This document shows positions 27,071 through 34,394 of a DNA stretch of 64,000 nt, piece after piece (positions within the stretch are counted from its first letter, which is position 1; the number at the start of each line of letters is the position of its first letter). Position numbers and translations under genes: made by a program. The notes under the pieces are model-generated. The model was given only the letters and a program-made list of their open reading frames with translations. It was not told the origin of the DNA and searched no databases. Source of the stretch: Verrucomicrobiota bacterium (lineage in GTDB: Bacteria > Verrucomicrobiota > Kiritimatiellia > RFP12 > UBA1067); contig JAHFSX010000003.1 of NCBI GenBank assembly GCA_023269675.1, positions 62,001 to 126,000 on the forward strand, given 5' to 3'.

Positions 27071-30000
27071 TTCCGCTTTCCCACCGTCCGTCCGCTTCCG
27101 GGCCCCTCGCGCCCGGCTCCTCGTTCTCGTCGGCCACCGCATGCTCCGACAGGCTCAGGATCTCGCTCAGCTCCGAATTCGAAAGTTCCGTCAGGAAGGT
27201 CTCGCCGCTGGTGACGATCTCGGAGGCGAGCGCGGTCTTGCGCTCGATCATGGCGTCGATCCGGTCCTCGAGGGTGCCGCCGCAGATGAACTTGTGGACC
27301 ATCACGTTCTTGGTCTGGCCGATGCGGAACGCGCGGTCCGTGGCCTGATTCTCCACCGCCGGGTTCCACCAGCGGTCATAGTGGAACACGCGGGTCGCGC
27401 GGGTCAGATTCAGGCCCGTGCCGCCGGCCTTCAGCGAGAGCACGAACGCCAGCGGCTGGGCGGATTCCTGAAACTCCTGCACCAGCCGGTCGCGCTCCTT
27501 GCGCGGCACGCCGCCGTGCAGGAAGGGCATGTCGCGCCCGAAAACCTGACACAGGTGGCGCTTGAGCAGGGTGCCCATTTCGGCGTACTGCGTGAAGACC
27601 AGCGCGCTTTCGCCGCGCTCGAAGGCCTCCTCGAGCATCTCCTCCAGGCGCGCGAGCTTGCCCGACCGCTTGGCCAGCCGCTGCGCCTGGCGGAGATAGT
27701 GCGCGGGGTGGTTGCAGACCTGCTTGAGGCGCGTCAGCACCGCCAGGATCAGGCCGCGCCGCGCGATGCCCTCGCTCAGCTCCAGCTCGCGGTTGAACTC
27801 GGCCAGCACCTCCTCATAGAGCCGCGCCTGCTCGAGCGTGAGCGGGCAGTAGACCTTGCCCTCCACCTTCTCCGGCAAGTCGGAGATGATCTGCTTGTCG
27901 GTTTTCAGGCGGCGCAGGATAAAGGGCGTGGTGACGCGGCGCAGACGCGAGCGCGCGCCGGGATCGGTGCCCGACTGGATCGGGCGGAAATATTTCTCGC
28001 GGAACACCGCCCGCTTGCCCAGCATGCCGGGGTTGAGGAAATCCATGAGCGACCACATGTCGCCGACATGGTTCTCCATGGGCGTGCCGGTGAGCGCGAT
28101 GCGGTAGTCGGCCGGCAGCGCGCGGGCGGCCTGCGCCTGGTGGGTGTCCGGGTTCTTGATGTTCTGCGCCTCGTCGAGCAGGATGCCCGCCCACTTGACC
28201 TTGCGGAAGTTCACGTAATCGCGGTAGAGCAGGTGGTAGCTGGTGACCACCACGTCGGCCTGCTGCGCCTCGCGGGCGAACGACTCCCCGTGCCACCGGT
28301 CGGGGCCGTGGTGCAGCAGGCAGCGCAGGCTCGGGGCGAAGCGCTGGGCCTCGCGCAGCCAGTTGCCCAGCACCGACATCGGGCCGACCAACAGGACCGG
28401 GCGCTTCTCGCCGCGCTCCTTCTCGTGCAGCAGGAAGGCCAGGGCCTGAATCGTTTTGCCGAGTCCCATGTCGTCCGCGAGGCAGGCGCCGAAGCCCCAC
28501 ACGCGCAGGAAGACCAGCCAGCTGAAGCCGCGCACCTGATAGGGGCGCAGCTCCCCGCAAAAGGCCGCCGGCGTGGGCAGGACCTCGAAGGGCTGCTCGC
28601 CGCACAGCCGCTTGAGAAACGGGTCCAGCCAGCCGCCGCCGCGCACCTGCGCCACGTCCAGGCCGTAGTGGCCGCCCCCCGCGCCGAGCGCCAGCCGCAC
28701 CATGTCGAAGGCCGAGTGCGTGTCGACGGTTTTGCGCTGCCACACGCGCAGCGCGTCCTGAATCTGCCGCACGTCCACCTGGATCCACTGCCCGCGGAAA
28801 TACACCAGCGGCGTTTGCGGCCGCAGCAGCAGCTCCAGCTCCTCCGGCGTGATCTTCTCGCCGTTGAGCATCACGGTCCAGTTGACATCCACTTTCTCAT
28901 CCAGGCCGTGCGGCCCCTCGGCGGACGGCAGGTGGGGCTGGACATCCGCCACCAGGGAGAGCGCGTGCGTCGCCCCCGCCTGCCACCACGCGGGCAGGCG
29001 CACCGTGTAGCCCGAAGCCTCCAGCAGCGTGGCCGACGTGGTCAGGAAGGCGTGCGCCTCGAGCGTGGTGAGCGGACAGCCCAGCCCGCCGCACGCCTGC
29101 GGCTCCGCGCGCTCGAGCGGCAGATAGAGCATGGCCGCCTGACCGAGCGACCGCAGCAGGCGCTCGCCGAGTTTCGGGAGGGCCTCCGCCGCGCCCCCCT
29201 CGGCGACGCGCACCTGCAGAAACCAGGGCTCTTCCGGGCTCTCCGGTTCGTTCAGCTGGAAAAGGAGCGTCGCGGCGTTCGGTCCGCCGCCTTCGACGGG
29301 AAGCCGCCACTGCTGCAGATTCTGGCGCAGGGCCTCCAGCTCGCCGGTGATTTCCCAGCGCACCGTCCGCGTCTCGCCGCGCAACGCCGAAAACCACGCG
29401 TCGTGCGCGCTGTAATGCTTGCCGTGTTCGGCTTGGGCGCGCGAAAGCGTGGTCACGACGCTGAAGCGCACGAGCCGGTCAACCGTCTCTTCCAAGAACG
29501 CCTGCGTCACGCGGTGACGGTCCCGGCCGCCGGTGGCCGCCGGCGGCACGCGCGCCGCCAGATTCCGCATGCGCTGCATTTCCGGGCCGTCGATGACCGG
29601 GCACCAGCACGCGTCGTACGCGTGCTCGGACACCTGGCGGAGCTCAGGCAGAAAAAGGCCGCGCGCCACCAGCGCGCCCGCATAGCGGAAGAGTTCGGAA
29701 AAGGCGAGCAGGTCCTCGCCGGCGAAAACCGCCTCGGCGAGACGCTTCTCCTGACAGCGCCCCAACAGCGCAAAGGCCGCTTTCCAGGAGAGCTCCACGC
29801 CCGTCACCCGCCACGGCTTCAGGGCAACGGGACCCTCCTCGTGGCCCTCCTCTTCGAACAGAAAGGGATGCGACGGGAGGGGCCTTTCGCCGCCGGGCGT
29901 GCGGACGGTCGGCAACTCCAGCGTGACCGGCAGCACCTGTTGCCCGCTTTCATCCCCCCAGAGGAGCGTTTTCAAGATGGCGGAGAGCTTCTTCTCGCCG

Positions 30001-30125
30001 GCGTCGAAGGGGGAGCGCTCCGCGCCCGCGGCCGATGACGCCGGGCGGCGGCTCTTTGCTAAAGCCTCCGTTTCGCCCCAGATACAGAGTCTGACGTCGC
30101 GCCAGCATGTGTGCAGAATAGTCAT
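27063..30125 (-). CDS. SNF2-family DNA-dependent ATPase/helicase
   Basis: A 1020-aa superfamily 2 ATPase. The first 500 or so residues form a lineage-type N-terminal region with no motif I recognise. The ATPase core has ADDMGLGKTIQALAFLL (motif I, about 545-560), LLVGPMSVLGNW (Ia), ILLDEAQNIKNPDTHQ (DEAQ box, about 650) and IALTGTPMENHVGDMWSLMDF. The C-terminal helicase lobe has GGTGLNLTRATRVFHYDRWW and QATDRAFRIGQ. I use the ATG at 30125 (MTILHTCWRDVRLC), because the track start is a TTG that is itself the -35 box of a good promoter. It is coupled to the SWIM gene downstream. Bacterial SNF2 proteins of this type (RapA/HepA-like or defence-linked) have varied roles; none is proven here. Confidence 0.93.
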   Translation of the reverse strand: MTILHTCWRDVRLCIWGETEALAKSRRPASSAAGAERSPFDAGEKKLSAILKTLLWGDESGQQVLPVTLELPTVRTPGGERPLPSHPFLFEEEGHEEGPVALKPWRVTGVELSWKAAFALLGRCQEKRLAEAVFAGEDLLAFSELFRYAGALVARGLFLPELRQVSEHAYDACWCPVIDGPEMQRMRNLAARVPPAATGGRDRHRVTQAFLEETVDRLVRFSVVTTLSRAQAEHGKHYSAHDAWFSALRGETRTVRWEITGELEALRQNLQQWRLPVEGGGPNAATLLFQLNEPESPEEPWFLQVRVAEGGAAEALPKLGERLLRSLGQAAMLYLPLERAEPQACGGLGCPLTTLEAHAFLTTSATLLEASGYTVRLPAWWQAGATHALSLVADVQPHLPSAEGPHGLDEKVDVNWTVMLNGEKITPEELELLLRPQTPLVYFRGQWIQVDVRQIQDALRVWQRKTVDTHSAFDMVRLALGAGGGHYGLDVAQVRGGGWLDPFLKRLCGEQPFEVLPTPAAFCGELRPYQVRGFSWLVFLRVWGFGACLADDMGLGKTIQALAFLLHEKERGEKRPVLLVGPMSVLGNWLREAQRFAPSLRCLLHHGPDRWHGESFAREAQQADVVVTSYHLLYRDYVNFRKVKWAGILLDEAQNIKNPDTHQAQAARALPADYRIALTGTPMENHVGDMWSLMDFLNPGMLGKRAVFREKYFRPIQSGTDPGARSRLRRVTTPFILRRLKTDKQIISDLPEKVEGKVYCPLTLEQARLYEEVLAEFNRELELSEGIARRGLILAVLTRLKQVCNHPAHYLRQAQRLAKRSGKLARLEEMLEEAFERGESALVFTQYAEMGTLLKRHLCQVFGRDMPFLHGGVPRKERDRLVQEFQESAQPLAFVLSLKAGGTGLNLTRATRVFHYDRWWNPAVENQATDRAFRIGQTKNVMVHKFICGGTLEDRIDAMIERKTALASEIVTSGETFLTELSNSELSEILSLSEHAVADENEEPGARGPEADGRWESGNE

Positions 30126-30137
30126 CGCCGAATGCGC

Positions 30138-30167
30138 ATTATACCGCGTGCTTTCGGTTTTAAACAA
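30138..30167 (-). promoter_or_regulatory. Promoter of the SNF2-SWIM operon
   Basis: On the minus strand TTGTTT, an 18-bp spacer and a perfect TATAAT. The -10 ends only 12 bases before the ATG at 30125, so the mRNA would have a leader of about 5 nt; this predicts near-leaderless translation and explains the absence of an SD. Confidence 0.7.
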
Positions 30168-30237
30168 CCGTTAAGCGCGGGTCTAAACAAAAAACGGACG
30201 CGACACCCGTTTTCAGGCCATGCGCGGCGCGCGGAAC

Positions 30238-30789
30238 TTACCAGCCTTTCGGCGTGGCGGGCCGGTTCGACTGCGCGCCGCCGCGCTCCCGCTCTTCGCG
30301 CTCGAGACGCGCGGCACGCTCCTCCAGACGCCGCTTGCCTTCGCCGCTGAGCAGCGCGGACGCCTTCTCGCGCTGCACCGCGGTCAGGTTGTCGCGGATC
30401 ACCACCAGCCGCTGCGTCGCCAGCTTGGCCTGCTCGATGCGGTACTGCCCGATCCGCTCGATGATCTTCATGATCTCGTCCGTTTTGGCGCCGGGCTCGG
30501 CCAACACCTTCTTGGCGATCTCGGCCTGTTCGATCGCGGCTTTGGTGATGCCCTCGTCGAGCTTGCTCGACTGCGCGTCGATCGCCTCGAGTTCGGCCTT
30601 GAGCTTAGCCGCCTGCTCCCCCGTGATCCCGACCTTGTCCATGAAATCTTTCGTCAGCACACGTTTCCCCACCCAGTTGCCATGATTCAGGCTACGCGGC
30701 AGGCGCGGCTGATCGCGCTCGGCCTGCGGCTGCCCGAACGCCGCGGCGGCGGTCAAACAGGCGAAGCAGGTGAGAAATCGGATGGTCAT
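30238..30789 (-). CDS. Spy/CpxP-like periplasmic LTxxQ-motif protein
   Basis: A 183-aa exported all-helical protein. The signal peptide MTIRFLTCFACLTAAAAFG is followed by a long charged helical region. The LTxxQ-type motif LTAVQREKASALL (about 137-149), together with a coiled-coil-like stretch before it, fits the Spy/CpxP fold (periplasmic chaperones or metal/stress sensors). The C-terminal tail is Arg/Glu rich (LEERAARLEREERERGG). The ATG at 30789 has AGGAG seven bases upstream. It lies between the SNF2 operon and the dnaA region and looks monocistronic. No two-component partner is nearby. The function is inferred at family level only. Confidence 0.7.
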   Translation of the reverse strand: MTIRFLTCFACLTAAAAFGQPQAERDQPRLPRSLNHGNWVGKRVLTKDFMDKVGITGEQAAKLKAELEAIDAQSSKLDEGITKAAIEQAEIAKKVLAEPGAKTDEIMKIIERIGQYRIEQAKLATQRLVVIRDNLTAVQREKASALLSGEGKRRLEERAARLEREERERGGAQSNRPATPKGW

Positions 30790-31357
30790 TTTTGTGCTCC
30801 TTGCAAGGTAAAAAAAAGAGGGTTTCGGGGGTTAAAAACGGTCCCGTCTGGCTTTTATTGCTCTATGTTTACAATTTCACGGTTTTTGTTTTTCACGGGG
30901 TTTTTTGGCGGACGCCCCCCGCCGGGCCTTTTTCCCTGAGCACGCCCTCCGCCCAACGCTTTTCAGGGTCTCCGGAAGGGTCTGCCGGGCCCCGGCCACC
31001 CTCCAGCCGGCGCTCTATATACTTCCTAATCTGTTGATGTGTCGTATTTTATAAAATAATAACTTTTCCCCTTTACAGACTTTTGCAGCTGCGCCGTGCG
31101 GACGCGCCCCTGTTCACAACTTATCTCCCCGCGCCTTTATTTCTTTTCACATCCGGTCCCGATTTGACGTAACTTCCTAAATCTAGGGGGGTTAGCGGCA
31201 TCCGTCCAGCCTGTTCATAACCTGTTCACCGATTGATTATTTTTTCACCTTGTACGGGGTAGATAAATATGGTTCAAATGTACTACCGAATTCCAGTGTT
31301 TTTATTCCCTTCGTGCTCTTTCGGAGGTCTCTTTTTTCACCTGTTTTTGTGAGTTCT
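30790..31357. other. AT-rich spacer upstream of dnaA
   Basis: No gene. It is locally AT-rich (gtattttataaaataataac near 31045) and contains TGTTCACAA (31111-31119) and TGTTCATAA (31212-31220), degenerate relatives of the DnaA box complement TGTGGATAA. It probably contains the dnaA promoter and part of a bipartite origin, but I cannot fix a -35/-10 pair with confidence. Confidence 0.5.
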
Positions 31358-32752
31358 ATGAATGCTCCCGAATTGTGGACTAAAGCGTGCGAGCACCTGA
31401 AAGGTGTTCTCAACAGCGATGTTTACGCGCGGTGGATCGAAATCATCAAGCCCGTAGCCATACAGGACAACCGGTTCGTTTTGAATGTGGATAACGACTT
31501 CTGTCAAACGTGGCTCGAGGACAACTACCAGGATTTCATCATCGACGCCCTGCGTTCCGCAGGCGCGCCCGTCACCCTTGGCATCCGGTTCGTCGTCAAA
31601 ACGTGCGAATCCGCGCAGGAGCCGTCGGCCGAACCCGAGGCTGTTCCCAAACCCGAGCCCAAAGCCGCCCATGCGGTCAAGCGACGCCACAAGGCGAGCG
31701 GGACGGGCCAAACGAACCCGCTCAACCCGAACTTCACCTTCGAGAACTTCGTGACCGGCCCTTCGAACAGTTTCGCGCACGCAGCCGCCCTGGGCGTGTC
31801 GCAGTCGCCGGGACGCGCATACAATCCCCTCTTCATCTACGGCCAGACCGGCATCGGGAAAACCCACCTGATGCAGGCCGTGGGTCACCGCGTCCTGCAG
31901 TCGCCCGGCACGAGCATCAGCTATGTTTCCTCGGAAACGCTGCTGAACGAGTACGTGGAGTCGCTCAAGAACCGCACGACGATGGAGTTCCGCAACAAGT
32001 ACCGCAACACGGACGTGCTGCTGGTCGACGATATCCAGTTTCTGGCGGGCAAAGACAGCTTGCAGGAAGAGTTTTTCCACACGTTCAACGTGCTGTACGA
32101 CGCGCACAAGCAGATCATCATGACCAGCGACCTGCCGCCGCGCGAGCTCTCGGGCCTCGAGCCCCGGCTCGTCTCCCGGTTCGAGTGGGGGCTCGTCACC
32201 GAAATCGAGTCGCCCGATTTCGAGACGCGACTGGCCATTTTGCGCTACAAGCAGTCGCTGACCAAGTTCCGCTTGCCGGATGATCTGCTGACCTTTATCG
32301 CGGACAACATCAAGTCAAACGTGCGCAGCCTGGAAGGGGCGCTCACGCGCGCCGTATCGTTCGCCTCGCTCAACAATCAAATGACGCTGACGCTCGATAT
32401 GCTGCGCAACCTGCTGAAGGACCAGCTGAACGATGAGCGCCAGAAGGACCTTTCCTTCGACGACATCCAGCGCATGGTGGCCGACTATTTCGATTTGCGG
32501 CTCACGGACATGTCGAGCAAGCGACGACCCCGGTCGGTCTCGGCACCGCGCCAGGTCGCGATGTTCCTATGCCGCAAGCTGACCCGCTCGTCGCTCCCCG
32601 AGATCGCCAACTCCTTCGGCAAGACCCACGCCACCGTGGTTCACGCCTGCAAGACCATCCAGGACCGCCTCCAGGTGGAGTCGGCGCTGCGCGATTCGGT
32701 GCGGGACATCACGCGTAAATTAGGCCGTGACCCTCAGGTTTTTCAGATCTGA
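31358..32752 (+). CDS. dnaA: Chromosomal replication initiator protein DnaA
   Basis: Binds DnaA boxes at oriC, melts the origin and loads the helicase. It has 464 aa against 467 in E. coli. Domain I (about 1-80) starts MNAPELWTKACEHLKGVLNS; a charged linker follows (about 85-120). The AAA+ domain has Walker A IYGQTGIGKTHLMQAVGH (about 160-170) and Walker B LLVDDIQFLAGK (about 222). The C-terminal DNA-binding domain carries the signature SFGKTHATVVHACKTI (about 425-440). I use the ATG at 31358 because homology begins there; the 36 extra residues of the track are AT-rich leader. It is followed by a DnaA-box cluster and dnaN. Confidence 0.97.
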   Translation: MNAPELWTKACEHLKGVLNSDVYARWIEIIKPVAIQDNRFVLNVDNDFCQTWLEDNYQDFIIDALRSAGAPVTLGIRFVVKTCESAQEPSAEPEAVPKPEPKAAHAVKRRHKASGTGQTNPLNPNFTFENFVTGPSNSFAHAAALGVSQSPGRAYNPLFIYGQTGIGKTHLMQAVGHRVLQSPGTSISYVSSETLLNEYVESLKNRTTMEFRNKYRNTDVLLVDDIQFLAGKDSLQEEFFHTFNVLYDAHKQIIMTSDLPPRELSGLEPRLVSRFEWGLVTEIESPDFETRLAILRYKQSLTKFRLPDDLLTFIADNIKSNVRSLEGALTRAVSFASLNNQMTLTLDMLRNLLKDQLNDERQKDLSFDDIQRMVADYFDLRLTDMSSKRRPRSVSAPRQVAMFLCRKLTRSSLPEIANSFGKTHATVVHACKTIQDRLQVESALRDSVRDITRKLGRDPQVFQI

Positions 32753-33064
32753 CCCCTTTCAGTAACGTGTTCAAAACCTTATGACAGCCCGTTCATGTTT
32801 TATCAAATCCGGCACCCTTATGAACACCCCTTGCGGCAAGCTCTCGTTTTATGGATTTTGCCCTTCTGGTTATCAACAGGTTGTGGCCCCCTGTTCAGTG
32901 TTTGTATCATACACAACATCAACGTCTTATAACGTTATCAACAGAAAATTTGACCCCTATTATTACCACTAATCATACTTTACTTTAATAACCGTAATAG
33001 TCTAAAGTAAACGCCTTGCATGCGCGTGCAAGGTTGAAGCGAACTGATCACTCACAGAGGAGTC
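32753..33064. other. oriC: Candidate replication origin (oriC) between dnaA and dnaN
   Basis: Three DnaA-box-like 9-mers lie in one orientation: TTATGAACA (32818-32826), TTATCAACA (32870-32878) and TTATCAACA (32935-32943). The last two differ from TTATCCACA by one base. The 60 bp after the third box are strongly AT-rich (tattattaccactaatcata, tttaataaccgtaatag) and suit an unwinding element. The 63-aa track ORF here has no coding character. Confidence 0.7.
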
Positions 33065-34165
33065 ATGGAAATGAAGTTCTCCGTCGTCCGGACAAAGTTT
33101 CTTGATGGGTTGCAGAAGGTTCAAAACGTGGTGACCGCCAAAGGCTCATTGCAGATTCTCTCCAACGCGCTGATCGTCGCCGAAGGAAATCAGTTGTGCA
33201 TCACGACCACGGACCTCGATATTTCCGAGCGCTGTTTCGTGGAGTGTGAAGTGGAGCAGCCCGGCAGCACGACGCTGCCGATCCGCCGGCTGGCCAGCAT
33301 CATCCGCGAACTGGACGAAGGCAAAATCCTGGTCGAGGTCAACGAAGACGACGTGGCCAGCGTGCAGAGCGGTTCCTCGTATTTCAAAATCATCGGCTTG
33401 CCCATGCGCGACTTTCCGCCGGTTCCCGCCACGGAAGGCAAATTCTGCTACCGGATCGATCAGGGCGCGTTCCGGGAGATGCTGCGCAAGACCTCGTACG
33501 CCGTGTCGCTGGACGAGACGCGCCGCGTGTTGAACGGCGTGCTGCTGGCGTTCAAAGAGAACAAGCTGACGATGGTGGCCACGGACGGGCGCCGCCTGGC
33601 GCTGGTCGAGCACGAGATCGAATTTCCGCCCGAGGCCGATGTGGAAATGGTTCTGCCGACCAAGGCGGTCAGCGAGCTCATGCGCATCCTCGGCAACGAC
33701 GGGGATCTGAAGATTTACGCGCAGAAGAATCAGGTCATCTTCGAACTTGGCACCACCACTTTGAGCAGCAAGCTGATCGACGGCGTGTATCCCAACTACC
33801 GTCAAGTCATCCCCGGCGTCTGCGACGAGCGTGTGGTGATCGACCGGGAACTGCTGCTGTCGGCCCTGCGCCGGGTGTCGGTGGTAACCACCGACAAGTC
33901 GAACGCCACGCGCTTGACCTTCTCGGCGAACCAGCTGACGATCTCGACCAACACGCCGGACGTCGGCGAAGGACGCGATACGGTTGCGGTCAAATACGCC
34001 GGCAAAGAGGTGTCGATTATCTTCAATCCCGAGTATGTGATGGATCCGCTCAAGAACATCGACGATGACGAAGTCGTCATTGAAATGAACGACGGACATA
34101 GCCCGGCTTTGCTGAAATGCAGCATCCCCTTCCTGTACGTGCTGATGCCGCTGCGCATCAGCTAA
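33065..34165 (+). CDS. dnaN: DNA polymerase III beta subunit (sliding clamp)
   Basis: Ring-shaped processivity clamp for the replicative polymerase. It has 366 aa, the same as E. coli. Three clamp domains of about 120 residues can be traced. MKFSVVRTKFLDGLQKVQNV opens the first. YAVSLDETRRVLNGVLLAFK and ATDGRRLALVE are in the second. The third closes with the conserved C-terminus LLKCSIPFLYVLMPLRIS, which forms part of the protein-binding pocket. The ATG at 33065 follows GAGGAG. It directly follows the presumed oriC, as in many bacteria, but no recF follows; a tRNA and tex come next. Confidence 0.97.
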   Translation: MEMKFSVVRTKFLDGLQKVQNVVTAKGSLQILSNALIVAEGNQLCITTTDLDISERCFVECEVEQPGSTTLPIRRLASIIRELDEGKILVEVNEDDVASVQSGSSYFKIIGLPMRDFPPVPATEGKFCYRIDQGAFREMLRKTSYAVSLDETRRVLNGVLLAFKENKLTMVATDGRRLALVEHEIEFPPEADVEMVLPTKAVSELMRILGNDGDLKIYAQKNQVIFELGTTTLSSKLIDGVYPNYRQVIPGVCDERVVIDRELLLSALRRVSVVTTDKSNATRLTFSANQLTISTNTPDVGEGRDTVAVKYAGKEVSIIFNPEYVMDPLKNIDDDEVVIEMNDGHSPALLKCSIPFLYVLMPLRIS

Positions 34166-34185
34166 CAAAAAGAAGCAAAACGGGG

Positions 34186-34215
34186 TTGCTTTCAGGGCCC
34201 TGATTTCGATATTAT
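34186..34215 (+). promoter_or_regulatory. Promoter of tRNA-Gln
   Basis: TTGCTT, 18-bp spacer and TATTAT on the plus strand, with the -10 ending 30 bp before the tRNA 5' end. The 18-bp spacer recurs at the other promoters I find on the two strands of this window. Confidence 0.6.
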
Positions 34216-34245
34216 GACTCTCCGATTTTGAGAGACGCAAGTTAA

Positions 34246-34319
34246 TGCCTCATGGTGTAACGGTAGCACAGCAGACTCTGAATCTGCTTGTTAAGGTTCG
34301 AATCCTTATGAGGCAACCA
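34246..34319 (+). tRNA. tRNA-Gln, anticodon CTG, CCA encoded
   Basis: The acceptor stem TGCCTCA pairs with TGAGGCA (34309-34315), followed by discriminator A and an encoded CCA (34317-34319). The anticodon stem GCAGA/TCTGC encloses loop CTCTGAA with anticodon CTG (34278-34280), reading CAG. The T arm is AAGG-TTCGAAT-CCTT and the D arm contains GGTGTAACGGTAGCAC. A promoter lies upstream and a terminator downstream, so it is an independent unit between dnaN and tex. Confidence 0.95.
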
Positions 34320-34334
34320 TTTTGATAACCCGAG

Positions 34335-34368
34335 AACCCGAGGACCACACGGTTTTTCGGGTTTTTTG
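34335..34368 (+). terminator. Intrinsic terminator after tRNA-Gln
   Basis: AACCCGA (34335-34341) pairs with TCGGGTT (34357-34363), followed by a T-rich run (ttttttgtttt). It lies 16 bp after the tRNA. Confidence 0.75.
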
Positions 34369-34394
34369 TTTTACGCGGTCAGGAGTTGCAGGTC

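Noticed and set aside
27141-30038. 965-aa ORF opposite the SNF2 helicase
   Set aside because: All helicase motifs are on the minus strand.
32781-32972. 63-aa ORF between dnaA and dnaN
   Set aside because: Covers the DnaA boxes and AT-rich region; no RBS and no coding character.
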